Shown piece by piece: positions 43,707-54,310 of a DNA stretch of 64,000 nt (positions are counted from its first letter, which is position 1; each line of letters starts with the position of its first letter). Made by a program: the position numbers and the translations under genes. The notes under the pieces are model-generated. The model saw only the letters and a program-made list of their open reading frames with translations. It was not told where the DNA came from and did no database searches. This DNA is from Aralia elata (taxonomy: Eukaryota; Streptophyta; Magnoliopsida; Apiales; Araliaceae): positions 41,435,222 through 41,499,221 of the forward strand of contig CM068383.1 of assembly GCA_034770075.1 (NCBI GenBank), given 5' to 3'.

Positions 43707-44357
43707 AACAAGAAAATTTGAGATTAAAAGAAAAGAATGCATGTTTGAAAGATTTGGTAAATAGTTTATTGTGTGAAGTTTGATTCTTTAATAGATGAAA
43801 AGAAGGAAATTGAAAAGGAGTCATCTTGTAAAGAAGAAAAAGTTTTGATTGCAAAAAATGATTATCTTAAAAATTACAACAAGATTCTTTTTAACAAGGT
43901 GACTTACTTGAACAATGAAGTTAGGAAATTGACTAATGAACTAAAAATGCGAGACGTATGTATTGATGCTTTTAGTGATACACCTTTGTGTAAATCTGTT
44001 CCTATTGATGAACTTCAAAAGGAAGTAGATTCATTAAAGCTATCTCTTGCTAGATTTGTCCAAGGTGAAGAAAACCTAACTGTTATGTTGGGAAAGCAAA
44101 GACCTAGTTTTGATATACAAGGGATATGTTATAATCCCACTCGAAAAATCGGGAATGTGCATATGCTTAAATCCAAGTCACTTTTCAAATTGAACTATTG
44201 TTCTCCTTTCACAACATGTAAAAGTTGTGGTATTAAAGGTCAATTGGATATAAATTGTTCTAAGAAAAAGAAGATTAAAAAGGTGTGGATTAAGAAGAGA
44301 GATTTATGTGCAACTAACACAAATGGACCCAAAAAGATGTGGGTACCAAAAGGATGA
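43707..44357 (+). pseudogene. Copia Gag-protease linker region
   Basis: Lysine-rich sequence in the gag frame from 43773, with a coiled-coil-like stretch and a second cysteine cluster (CKSCGIKGQLDINC) near its end, then KKMWVPKG, a phrase usually just before the copia protease. It is separated from gag by a stop and from protease by a TGA and a frame change near 44357-44373. It is a broken part of the polyprotein. Confidence 0.65.
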
Positions 44358-44372
44358 ATTAATTTTTCTTGA

Positions 44373-46538
44373 CAGGTATGCTTCAAGGCAAGAGTTCCAT
44401 CTCAAAAATGGATTCTTGATAGTGGACGCTCTCGTCACATGACTGGTGATAAATCGAAGTTCGTGGAATTAAAAATCAAGAAGAAAAATGGAACGGTCAC
44501 TTTTGGAGATAATCGAACCTGTGAGATTATCGAAAAAGGTAAAATCGGTAATGGTAAGGTTAATATTGATAATGTTCATCTTGTTAGTGGACTAGAATTC
44601 AATCTTATAAGTGTTAGTCAATTAATGGATTCTCATGGTACTAACAACACTGTTCTAGTTGCCCAAAGGGAAGGAAATATATATACTCTTGATTTTCAGC
44701 AACAGGAAGAAGAACTATGTCTTGCCTCGATGCAAGACGAGGCTAATGTATGGCATAAACGGATGGGACATGTTCACATGGATTTAATCAAGAAATTGTC
44801 CTCCAAACACCTCGTAAAGGGTTTGCCAAAAATAAAATTTGAAAAGATAGGAGTATGCGTTCCTTGCCAGCTTGGAAAACAAGTAAGAACATCATTCACT
44901 GCAAAGAACGTGGTATCAACTTCTTCTCCCTTACAGCTACTTCATCTTGATTTATTTGGCCCAGAAAGGCATGCTAGTATTAATGGTAAATTTTATGCAT
45001 TTGTAATAGTGGATGATTTTTCTAGATATACTTGGGTGTTGTTCTTAAGAACCAAAGATGAAGCATATAAAGAATTTGAGAAATTGATAAGAAATTTAGA
45101 GACTAAGTATAGTCTCAAACTTATAAAAATTCGTAGTGATCATGGTACCGAATTTCAAAAGGACTTTATTATATTTTGTGATCAAAAAGGCATAAGCCAT
45201 GAGTTTTCAGCTCCAAGAACTCCTCAGCAAAATGGAGTAGTAGAAAGAAAGAATAGAACACTTCAAGAAACAGCTAGTACACTTTTACAAGAAAGCAAAC
45301 TTCCAAAGAAGTTTTGGGCAGAGGCAGTTAATACTTCCTGTTATGTGTTAAATAGAGTTCTTATTCGTTCTATTATTTTGAAAACTCCTTATGAACTTTT
45401 GAATAACAAAATTCCTAATATTAGTTATTTCAAAGTATTTGGATCTAGATGTTATATATTGAATACTAGTGATAACTTGGGAAAATTTGATGCTAAATCT
45501 TATGAAGGTATTTTCATTGGTTACTCGCATAATAGCAAGGCATATCGTGTATTTAATATATATAAGTTATGTGTTGAAGAATCTATTCATATAACTTTTA
45601 ATGAGACTAACCATGATCTTCCAAAAGAAAGAGAAGAGGATACAGGAAATTTGGAGATTTTCACAAATCCAGTAAACCAAGAGAAACCAATCAGCAGACC
45701 GAATGAACAAATTCAACAGGCTGAATTGAACAGTATGCATGAAAATGAACAAGAAGCAACACAAGATCCTGAAGAAAATTTTCCTCAACAAGAAGAAGTG
45801 ATACATGATGTCCAAATGCCAAAGACTGCAAGATATCTAAAGAATCATCCACCGGAAAATATCATCAGAGATATAAACAAAGGAATCACCACACGAAGAG
45901 GTTTACAAAATCAATGTGCATTCTCTGCTTTCTTATCACGAGTTGAGCTAAAGAATGCTACGGAAGCTATTCTTGATGAAAGTTGGCTAATGGCAATGCA
46001 AGAGGAACTTCAACAATTTGAACGATGTCAAGTTTGGGAATTAATGCCTCTTCCTAAAGATGTTTCTGTCATTGGAACAAAATGGGTGTTTAAAAACAAG
46101 CTTGATGAGCATGGGACAATCACTCGTAACAAAGCAAGGCTAGTGGCTCAAGGATATAATCAACAAGAAGGGATCGACTACGAAGAGACTTATGCTCCAG
46201 TCGCAAGACTAGAATCTATCCGAATTTTATTAGCATTTGCATGTTACAAGAAATTCAAGCTTTATCAAATGGATGTAAAAGGCGCGTTTCTAAATGGATA
46301 CATTAATGAAGAAGTTTATGTCAAACAGCCTCCTGGATTCGAACACGAGAAGTATCCAAATTATGTTTTTAAGCTAAAGAAAGCTCTCTATGGTCTCAAA
46401 CAAGCTCCAAGAGCTTGGTACGAGAGGTTGAGTAAGTATCTTCTTTCAAGTGGTTTCACTAGAGGTAAAATTGATTCCACATTATTTATTATGCATGATA
46501 AAAAAGGATATAATTATTGTTCAAATATATGTGGATGA
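44373..46538 (+). CDS. pol: Copia pol part 1: protease, integrase, start of RT
   Basis: The frame is open from 44373, before the first ATG at 44439. The protease active site DSG lies at 44418-44426, where the usual next cysteine is arginine. GAG-pre-integrase zinc region: WHKRMGHVH...CVPCQLGK. Integrase core, numbered from the ATG: D171, D234 and E269, with 34 residues between the last two. RT N-terminal half: KARLVAQGYNQQ, FKLYQMDVKGAFLNG, LYGLKQAPRAWY. The frame is lost just before the YVDD box, in an A-rich run near 46499-46510, so RT continues in another frame. Function: polyprotein processing, integration and cDNA synthesis, not possible here without the shift. Confidence 0.9.
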   Translation, partial: QVCFKARVPSQKWILDSGRSRHMTGDKSKFVELKIKKKNGTVTFGDNRTCEIIEKGKIGNGKVNIDNVHLVSGLEFNLISVSQLMDSHGTNNTVLVAQREGNIYTLDFQQQEEELCLASMQDEANVWHKRMGHVHMDLIKKLSSKHLVKGLPKIKFEKIGVCVPCQLGKQVRTSFTAKNVVSTSSPLQLLHLDLFGPERHASINGKFYAFVIVDDFSRYTWVLFLRTKDEAYKEFEKLIRNLETKYSLKLIKIRSDHGTEFQKDFIIFCDQKGISHEFSAPRTPQQNGVVERKNRTLQETASTLLQESKLPKKFWAEAVNTSCYVLNRVLIRSIILKTPYELLNNKIPNISYFKVFGSRCYILNTSDNLGKFDAKSYEGIFIGYSHNSKAYRVFNIYKLCVEESIHITFNETNHDLPKEREEDTGNLEIFTNPVNQEKPISRPNEQIQQAELNSMHENEQEATQDPEENFPQQEEVIHDVQMPKTARYLKNHPPENIIRDINKGITTRRGLQNQCAFSAFLSRVELKNATEAILDESWLMAMQEELQQFERCQVWELMPLPKDVSVIGTKWVFKNKLDEHGTITRNKARLVAQGYNQQEGIDYEETYAPVARLESIRILLAFACYKKFKLYQMDVKGAFLNGYINEEVYVKQPPGFEHEKYPNYVFKLKKALYGLKQAPRAWYERLSKYLLSSGFTRGKIDSTLFIMHDKKGYNYCSNICG

Positions 46539-47118
46539 CATAATATTTGGTGCTACTAATGATTTCCTTTGTGAGTGGTTTTCAAAATGTATGCATAAGG
46601 AATTTGATATGAGCCTAATGGGAGAGCTAAATTACTTTTTGGGACTCAAAATCAAGCAAACCCAAGATGGAATTTATATTCATCAAACCAAATATACAAA
46701 AGAACTACTCAAAAGGTTTGGTTTTGAAGGATCAAATTCAAAGACTACACGTATGAGCACATCAATAAAGCTTACGTCCGATGAAAAAGGTATAGATGTA
46801 GAATTGACTAAATACCGAGGTATGATTGGCTGTTTATTATATTTAACTGCATCCAGACCTGATATAATGTATAGTGTATGTCTTTGTGCACGTTTTCAAG
46901 CAAAACTCAAGGAATCTCACTTAAATGCTGTTAAAAGAATTTTTAAATATTTAAGTGGTACTATTAATTTGGGATTGTTTTATCCAGTTTGCGATCATTT
47001 TGAACTAATAGGATATTTAGATGCTGACTATGCAGGATGTCAGATTGATAGAAAAAGTACAAGTGGTACTTGTACATTTTTGGGACAAAGTCTTGTGACT
47101 TGGCATAGTAAAAAGTAA
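46450..47118 (+). pseudogene. pol: Copia pol part 2: RT C-terminus and start of RNase H
   Basis: In the shifted frame it carries the RT active-site box YVDDIIFG (about 46529-46552), then the conserved GELNYFLGLKI and the segment RPDIMYSV. RNase H begins with DADYAGC and a DRKSTSGTCTFLG stretch. TAA at 47116-47118 replaces the glutamine expected after WHSKK, consistent with a CAA to TAA change. The start given is only the first ATG in the open frame. Confidence 0.88.
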
Positions 47119-47469
47119 ACTTCAGTTGCTTTATCAACCATTGAGGGTGAATATCTAGCTGCAGGGAGTTGTTACTCTCAAATACTATGGATGAGACAAA
47201 CTTTATGTGATTTTGATATAATATGCAATAATGTGCCCATATATTGTGATAATTCTAGTGCTATTGATATATCAAAAAATCCTGTTTTGCATTCACGTAC
47301 AAAACATATAGAGGTAAGGCATCATTTCTTAAGGGATAATGTTTTAAAAGGGTTAGTTAAACTAGTTTTTATTCCTACAGAAAGACAGTTAGCTGATATT
47401 TTTACTAAACCTCTGAGTGAGGAAAGGTTTTGTATGTTGAGGAGAGAACTTGGAATGTGCATGGTATAA
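47119..47469 (+). pseudogene. pol: Copia pol part 3: RNase H C-terminus
   Basis: The frame of part 2 continues after the TAA with TSVALSTIEGEYLAAG, a DNSSAIDISKNPV segment and the typical pol end ADIFTKPL, then a natural-looking stop at 47467-47469. It carries remaining RNase H acidic residues. Only the one stop separates it from part 2. Confidence 0.85.
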
Positions 47470-47821
47470 TTGTGGATAACGTAATTGAAAATTTTACAGT
47501 TAACATGCTATTATACATGTTCGGCATGATATCTGTTTGATATTCCCTATCTGTCTAAACTATTTTCTAGATACACGTATCCATTAATGATCAAGGATTA
47601 ATTGCCGGTTATCATCATAATTGGGAAACGTAAAGATACAATTTTTGGAAACCGGAAAAGTAGTCGAACAGTCGAACAGTCTCTTGAATTTGAAAAGACG
47701 CACGTCTTTCAGTATCAGACTTCTACTTGATTTCTACTCTCTCTTTTTCTATATCAACAATTTTCTCTTTTCATAAATCAGATCAAGACCCTTTGTTATC
47801 TCTTCACAAACCCTTAAAGCC
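47470..47821 (+). other. Spacer between copia pol and the extra ORF
   Basis: 350 bp without a coding frame. It ends in a pyrimidine-rich stretch (CTACTCTCTCTTTTTCTAT near 47734) before the ORF start, which could be a splice-acceptor region or leader; no clear acceptor was chosen. Confidence 0.45.
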
Positions 47822-48910
47822 ATGAAAACCAGAGCAAGCAAGCGATCATCTGGTAAATCAACTGATGAAGGATCTTCGTTGAAGAAAGTTATTGAACTAA
47901 AAATGAAATCCAAGCGAGTGCAAAAGAAATCTTCTGTGCATGTGTCGTCTGATGCCACCATATTATCCGACGACTCGAATTCCAGTTTTTCTTTCTTAAA
48001 GGCTTCAGAAGGAGAACCATCTCAACGGGGCAAGTTGAAACAACCAGTGTATGAAAAACATATCTCTTCACAGCTAGAATCCCCTTTAAATCTGGTAAAC
48101 CCGTTTTCATCTTCTCTTGATATGCCAGAAAATTTCTTTAGAGGATATAGCTTTGAAACTCGTTTTAAAAATTCAATTGCTACAAAGCAATTTGTCTATG
48201 AAAAATCTCTAGATTTGTTTTATTTCAAAAACTCTGTTTTAGAAAAACTCTTCAACTCTTGTGAGATATCATCTATGTTGTTTCCTCCTACAATTGCTTA
48301 TCCTAGATTAGTTCAACAGTTTTACACTAATCTAGAATGCAATAGGGATTGCTATACAACATATGTTCAGGGCAAATCGTTGTTTTTCACTAGTATTGAT
48401 TTTGGGAGTATACTTGGTATATCTTCTGCTGGACCTTGTCTGTTTACTCTTAAGGGTGCTGCTAATATTCCTTATCAACCATTGGAACAACTTCATGTTG
48501 TCATAAATGATTTTTCTCTTACAACTCTGTTTCTTCCAAAAACTGTGAATGTGTGTCCAACTGCTTGTGTGTTACATAAAGTAGTTAGGTATAATTTGTT
48601 TTCACGACTTGGTGGTGGAGCAGATTTTACTTATCAAGATTTAGTGGTTGTGGCTATGATTCTTAAGGGAAAATCTTTCAATCTCTCCCAAATGATGTTG
48701 TCTCATATGCTTAGTTGTATTCGTCAAACCAAAAAGTGTCTTCCTTATAGCAAGTTTTTGACAAAACTCTTCAAACATTTCAAAATATCTCTTGATGATG
48801 AAATTTCTGTCTCAAATAATGAGTTCATAGACACTGCTAATCTCACACAATCACATATCACTTTTCTTGCTGGTGAGTTTGTTCGTCTTGCTCCCGATCA
48901 CGTGGAGTAG
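47822..48910 (+). CDS. Additional ORF in the env-like position of the copia element, truncated
   Basis: 362 residues from ATG 47822. Residues about 1-90 are basic and serine-rich, which suggests disorder. Residues about 100-330 resemble, from memory, the domain annotated as putative plant transposon protein in Athila- and SIRE-like elements: PRLVQQFYTNL, a YVQGKSLFF phrase, FGSILGIS and later a PTACVLHKVVRYNLF stretch. I see no signal peptide or transmembrane segment, so an envelope role is not supported. The last residues run into LTR sequence at a deletion joint near 48899, so the natural C-terminus is lost. The frame has no stop, unlike gag-pol of the same element. Confidence 0.7.
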   Translation: MKTRASKRSSGKSTDEGSSLKKVIELKMKSKRVQKKSSVHVSSDATILSDDSNSSFSFLKASEGEPSQRGKLKQPVYEKHISSQLESPLNLVNPFSSSLDMPENFFRGYSFETRFKNSIATKQFVYEKSLDLFYFKNSVLEKLFNSCEISSMLFPPTIAYPRLVQQFYTNLECNRDCYTTYVQGKSLFFTSIDFGSILGISSAGPCLFTLKGAANIPYQPLEQLHVVINDFSLTTLFLPKTVNVCPTACVLHKVVRYNLFSRLGGGADFTYQDLVVVAMILKGKSFNLSQMMLSHMLSCIRQTKKCLPYSKFLTKLFKHFKISLDDEISVSNNEFIDTANLTQSHITFLAGEFVRLAPDHVE

Positions 48911-49283
48911 GCTATTATTATAGAGGGTAATAGCTGAACCACGTAAAAAATCCTGATGTTTATTTATTGCTTGCACTATTTTGTCATTATTTCATAAGAA
49001 AATTATTTCTTTGAATTGATAATTAAAATTGGATATTTTATAAAAGATATTAATTCTTTGTAGCTAGTCAAGCATATTAATCTAAAAAAACTGCATAAAG
49101 TGTGACTTTTATCCAGTAAGCTGAGTAGATTAATTCAGTAAGTTGAATACTTCAATCTAGTAAGCTAAATACGATAATCTAGTAAGCTGAATTAGTCTGT
49201 TTAATATAAAATAAAAAAGTTGGTCATAGTTTGTTCTCACACTTATTCAACCTCCCCTTCTAAGTGTGCCTATTTATATTTCA
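48899..49283 (+). repeat. 3' LTR remnant of the copia element
   Basis: Begins abruptly in LTR text at a CACGTGGAGTAGGC phrase homologous to about 42190 and runs to the LTR end TTATATTTCA at 49283, before AGAAC. It differs from the 5' LTR tail by about 2% by eye. The first roughly 1.2 kb of the LTR and whatever followed the ORF are missing. Confidence 0.88.
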
Positions 49284-49288
49284 AGAAC

Positions 49289-49452
49289 TGAGAATTCTCA
49301 TAATCTTGAAGGGAATTTTATAAGAGATATTCTGTTGTGCTTAATCAATTTGATTAACTGTTTAATTGGTAATACTTCCCTAATAAATAAGAAAATTTTA
49401 AATATCTATTCAACCTCCCTTCTAGATCTCCAAGTGCCTTTGAGAAATAACA
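49289..49452 (+). repeat. Old SIRE-like LTR remnant, right part
   Basis: Continues the LTR broken at 38882 and ends in ...AATAACA, followed by a primer-like site. It contains a TTCAACCTCCCTTCTAG phrase analogous to the TTCAACCCCCCTTCTAA end of the younger LTR. Confidence 0.6.
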
Positions 49453-49454
49453 AT

Positions 49455-49466
49455 TGGTATTAGAGC
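49455..49466 (+). other. Primer-binding site of the old SIRE-like element
   Basis: TGGTATTAGAGC, one change from the tRNA-Met type site, two bases after the LTR end. It shows that the internal region extends to the right. Confidence 0.6.
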
Positions 49467-51056
49467 AGGTTCTCACGAACATAAAACTCACACTTTGAGT
49501 TGATCCAAGGCATTAAACTAAAACCAGTTCTAAACTAAGTAGTGGGAGTCAAACATATCTTCTAAATGAAGATGAGCTTGCAAGTTAAAATCTATATGTG
49601 CAGGTATATATATGATTTGCTTGATGCCGACCAGAATTATTCTATGAGCTCAAATGCAGATTACTATCAGACATACTTAGTATGGTCAAGATCACTTGCA
49701 GATCAAGCAGTCCTTTTACAGAATAGGAGTGCAGGTGCAGTTAATTCTAAGGAATTGCTGGTACGACTAAAGATGTCAGAATTGGTACCCTTACCAAGAG
49801 AGTCTTAGAAGCTCGGCTAATAGTGATCAAGGGCAAGATCGTATATGTTCTTGGAAGAGAGTCACTGCATCAGATGAAGAATTTAAATGCTTCTCATATG
49901 ACTCAGTACATATAGCAAAGGTCATCCCAACAAGAATTTGAACTTAAAGGTTTAGTCAAACTTGACAAGAAATCATGGGATGCCAAGACCACTCTATGTT
50001 CAAAAGTAATGGAAGTGTTGGATTTGCTTGGATCATAACAAATATCTGATAAAGTTTAAAGATCATTCTGGGAGTACTACAAAACTCAGTTGTTGATGAT
50101 TATTAAGATCACTCACCTTAATTCAACAACATCATGAAATGGCTCAAACATAACCACTGACGGTCAAGAGACTGACATTAGAGAGGTAATTGACATTATC
50201 TTTTGATTTATATTGACTATGATGCTCACGAAATTGTCTTATGTGATATTATGGTTATGATTACATCATTATTGGAAAGTCTCTATGTTCTATCAAAGAA
50301 TTATTATCCTCTTAAAAAGGAGAAAGAGAAAGTGCAAGCAGACTATGAAATTATTCTATAAACCACTATCTTTGTATTCATGTTTAAGGATAAAGATGAA
50401 TACGTAAAAAAAGTCATCTAAAACATGTGCACTGAGAAAGTCTTTTTGTGACTATGTGTTATGAATCCTTGTTAATCGGTCTGATCACTAGTCAGAGATA
50501 TGTTCCTAACAAGATCAGTTCTGAAGTATGGAAATCCTTCTTCTACTTTATATGTTGAAAACTTAATAAGGGATTAGCAATAATAATTATTTTCTGATTA
50601 TGGGATTTGATTAAGATTCAAAGAGGTATCTTAGATCTATTATTGCAGGTCATTTAACTCTCGTTGCCCAACTCATTATATCTTAGGACTATTAGTAACA
50701 TTGTGCTATATGTTTTTGATAAATCATAGAGTGTAATCAAAACTATAGATGTACCTTGAAAAGTCGTAGAGTCTGATCAACTCGACGATTCGACTGGGTG
50801 CAACTCGTAGAGCTGATCACTACTCTACGGAAGTTCAAAATCGTAGAAAATAATGAAAGCTAAAGAAATTTCAATCATAATGAATGACTAATCATCCATA
50901 CTAGTTCTGTGAGAAAAGACATCCACGCACACACATACTGATGCAACATGTTAAATGATCAATAGTCCTATTCATGTGTACCTTACATTTGTTATACTAA
51001 TGTCATTTTACGGGAAAGCTCAATGTCTGAATGACTTAGGCATTCAGGAAACTAAC
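49467..51056 (+). pseudogene. Decayed internal region of an old copia-like element
   Basis: 1.6 kb with broken fragments only. The frame at 49566-49808 and later phrases may be gag remnants, but no domain can be named with confidence. It ends at CTAAC before the minus-strand Tekay-like element. Confidence 0.4.
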
Positions 51057-51589
51057 TGTAACACCCCCAAATTCGGGTACTTCAATCCCACAGATTTGGT
51101 GTTCACTATTCTATACATTCATGACTTACTACCCATAATGAAGGATAATAAAATTAAACTGAATAAATCATCTTCCCACAAAAAGGGGTTACAACTTAAA
51201 TCTCTTAGGTAAATAAATCCTAGGTCATGTAACCTTTATTACATCATTGCGGACTTAAAACATAATATTAAATAAGTCTTATTACAAAACTCTATAACAA
51301 ATAACAGTTCGTGAGCTACTTCTGCATCTTGCCTTTGCCCTTACTAGTGAACGGCTCAGCTGACTTCTCAGTTTTAGCTGTAATGTTTTGTGCAAGGGAC
51401 ATAAGTATAATAACAATAACAATAGAGAAATCACAGAAGTAGATTTTAATTGAGGTGTAATAGTTTTCTGAAATCAATCAATAATAATCAAAGGTCTGAA
51501 AGCTCAACAGATAGCTTGGCTCAAGACTTAAATATAGATTTCAAAATTAAAAGTATATCTGAGGGTCATAAGACCTCGAACTGTGTCCT

Positions 51590-51745
51590 AGGTTAGCAAG
51601 TATCTCTACTGTAACATTTAACAGTCTTATAGACTATGGACCATCGGTCTTGTACTCTGAGGGATCAGCCCTTTGTACAATGTATTATGCACAAACATTT
51701 TAACGCTATTGCATAGTATAATCCCCTATATTAGGGATGTTTATC
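51590..51745 (-). other. Conserved structured block, minus-strand Tekay-like LTR
   Basis: Contains GTACTC, GGGATCAGCCC, a second GTAC, TGCACAAACATTTTAACGC and hairpin CCCTA-TAT-TAGGG (51724-51736), then the GATGTTTATCTCAGT phrase. The 5' LTR copy at about 63765-63910 is nearly the same. Confidence 0.7.
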
Positions 51746-52459
51746 TCAGTTTTACCATTAGAGTCCGTACCAAATGAAGTTTGGTTTTTAATAGCTTTAA
51801 CAGAAATTCTAGATTTTAGAACGATCATCAACTATGGACTAGTTACATCAAAAGGGTTCACTAGCCATATAACAGTCTGGTTATAATAACAATACAATCT
51901 TCGTAAAATGGGACTACAATAACAGTAGAATTCAAGGATTACAAACGAATATATTGGAGTAATGCATTTGAAAGTCTAGAAAACTCAATCAACATATAAT
52001 CGTTGAGTAATATGAAAAACCTTGCTTGAATAATAATAATAGCCAAGGTTAGAGAACTTGCTCAATGAAAAGTAGGATTTAGAAACTTGCCTCGTGCATA
52101 ATCTACACAATCACAACTTACGTTCACCAAACGTCCTACATTCCATTAGGATCATAATGTAAATCAGTTCATTACAGCTATGACTAACAATTTCACTTTT
52201 CACTTTAGTACAAGATACCAACTTAATTCATGATCTGAACTCTCTAACTAACCACATAGCACAAATCAGAAATCTATACCATCATGTAAGTCTTATAATA
52301 TGCTTATTGATTCATAACTTATAATCATCATATGAGTAACTACATTATGTTATTAAGTCTTATAATATGCTTTACTATTCTCCACATACATTAGAATAGG
52401 CTAACTTATCATCACCCAAGCTATGCATGTAAAAAACTCATCTCTGGGTCTGATCTGGT

Positions 52460-52510
52460 ACCGGCGCGGTCGCGCCAATTTTACTCTTGGAACCAGCGCG
52501 GCCGTGCTGT
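52460..52510. repeat. GC-rich palindromes, two copies 32 bp apart
   Basis: GGCGCG-GT-CGCGCC at 52463-52476 and the variant CAGCGCG-GC-CGTGCTG at 52494-52509 sit in an otherwise AT-rich LTR. The 32-bp spacing equals that of the array in the old element's LTR. Confidence 0.7.
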
Positions 52511-53695
52511 GACACAGACTCAGTTGCTGTAGTGCGAACAGACTCTGTTTCCAACCAATTTCACAACTTACTCTCTTAAACACCAAAATAGTTATTCACT
52601 GATGCTATAAACTCAAAAGACTCAGTAGCATACAACGATAGAATTAATTCAACATCTCAAAATCTTCAATTAACCAAATTAAGGATTCAAACATTACAAT
52701 TCATGTTATATTTCATATTTTTTACATATTAGTGAAATCAAACACCGTGAACTCGTTTCTAAACCATTTTGATCCATTTAAGTTTCATTCTTTTCGTTTT
52801 TCATCATGTTATCATAATCAAGAGTCAATTTACCGATTAATAATCAAATTGAACATCAATTTTCATACATATAAGCCATATATGAAAGTGAAACACTATA
52901 AAACCAAAACTCTATTTTAAAGCATGTTTTCATGGATTAATTCCTTCAAATTGGTTTATAAACATCATATAATCACTAATTCATGCATATTATCAATTAC
53001 AACCAACTAATTCATGCATTGAGCAAATAAATTCACATACATGGAAGTAAAAACCATATATAATGAAGAACTTCTAACAAAATTAGAAAGAATTATACCT
53101 TTAAGCTAAACAAAGATGATTCCTTAGCTTCCTCTCAATTCACAGAATTCTTAAAACTTTCAATTTTCTCAAAACTCTCTTGTTTGTTTTTTTTTCTTTC
53201 TTCTCAGACTTGTAAAATAATTGATAAAGCTTAATAAGAACTAAAAACCGATACTCCTACAATATTTAACGTATTCTAATTTTAATTCATCAGTTACACC
53301 ATTTAAAAGCCATAAGGCTTGTTTGGCAAAACTAGGTTATTTTCAAAATTTAAAAGGCTTAAGACCTTGTTTGGTAAAACCAAATTAAAAACAATTTTAA
53401 GGGCCTTGATTGGTAAAACTAATTTAAAACCCTTTTAATTTATATAACACACACTTTCAGTGTTACATTTTAATAAATAACAATGTAACCATATAATTTT
53501 ATTAAACTAAATAAAATTCATATTTAATCACATAAAATTACTAAACAAATGAATTAAACTACTAATTAATTTGTCACACATTAAACAATTATTTCACAAC
53601 AATTCCATCAATTATTTATTTTATTTAATAAATAAATCAACTAAAATATTTATTTAACTCAATAAATATTTTATTTATAAATCACATTCGTTACA

Positions 53696-53827
53696 TCCTT
53701 CCCTCTTTAAAAGGATTCTGTCTCCAGAATCACAATGCAATTAATGTAATTAAATCACAACGCAATTAATGCAATTAATTCGTCCATTACATTCTCTCCT
53801 CCTTACAAGGATTATGTCCCCAGAATC
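53696..53827 (-). other. Doubled hairpin and polypurine tract
   Basis: Two modules: arms GATTCTG and CAGAATC (53714-53731) beside a purine run ending at 53696, and arms GATTATG and CAGAATC with one mismatch (53810-53827) beside a purine run ending at 53792. Each abuts a TGTAA start on the minus strand. They are separated by a short AATTAATG-rich repeat. Confidence 0.75.
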
Positions 53828-53839
53828 GCGATACAAGGA

Positions 53840-54247
53840 TTAAACAAATAATTGAGGATAGTTTTGCATCATATTTTCTTCGAGTTCCCACGTAGCTTTT
53901 TTAGCGTTGTGGTTCCTACAGATTACCTTAACAGAAGATATAACGTTATTTCTGAGAACCTGCTCTTTCCTGTCAACTATCTGTACAGGAACCTCTTCAT
54001 AGGATAAATCTTTCTCAAATTGTATTAGTTCATATTCTATAACATGTTTATAATCGGGCTTGTACGGTCGTATCACCGATATATGGAAGACATTGTGAAT
54101 GTGGGCTAACTCGGGAGGTAAAGCTACCTCATAGGCCACCTCACCTACTCTTTTCAATACCTCAAAGGGTCCAATAAATCGCGGACTCAAGTTACCTTTT
54201 TTACCAAATCTGATCTTCCCCTTCCAAGAAGATACTTCGAGAAACAT
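53840..54247 (-). pseudogene. pol: Integrase C-terminus and chromodomain-like tail
   Basis: 135 residues: the SWKGKIRFGKKG...PRFIGPFEVL module, then the IHNVFHISVIRPYKP segment and a chromodomain-like end (LSYEEVPVQ to ATWELEE) closing in YPQLFV. It closely parallels the end of the intact pol. It is cut off from the integrase core by stops between 54248 and 54311. It shares the frame of that core. Confidence 0.88.
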
Positions 54248-54310
54248 AAAATTTCTGACGTCAAATTCTCTATTTTGTCGGTGTTGATCAGCATACTTCT
54301 TTTATCTGTC

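Larger units (their letters stand above)
38883..49283 (+). mobile_element. Ty1/copia retrotransposon, SIRE/Maximus-like, defective
   Basis: AGAAC is duplicated at 38878-38882 and 49284-49288. The element contains a 5' LTR with an internal triplication, a primer site TGGTATCAAAGC, gag with stop codons, protease-integrase-RT-RNase H in two frames, an additional ORF in the env-like position, and a 3' LTR lacking its first part. The order integrase before RT defines Ty1/copia. The LTR opening (AACCTAATGTTTTGATGATG) and the downstream ORF fit the SIRE/Maximus group (from memory). Since both outer ends and the TSD are intact, the 3' deletion and the triplication came after insertion. Confidence 0.9.
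51057..53791 (-). repeat. 3' LTR of the minus-strand Tekay-like element
   Basis: The left end is TGTAACACCCCC. The right end is uncertain: hairpin-polypurine modules abut both 53695 (TGTAACGAATG on the minus strand) and 53791 (TGTAATGGACG). The outer one lies right after pol, as in the intact element, so 53791 is preferred. The LTR contains the conserved block (51590-51745), a pair of GC-rich palindromes (52460-52510) and a splice-acceptor-like TTACAG near 51380 on the minus strand. Confidence 0.8.

Noticed and set aside
47822..48910. Envelope protein in the copia element
   Set aside because: No signal peptide, transmembrane segment or cysteine-rich ectodomain is visible. The position alone is not enough.
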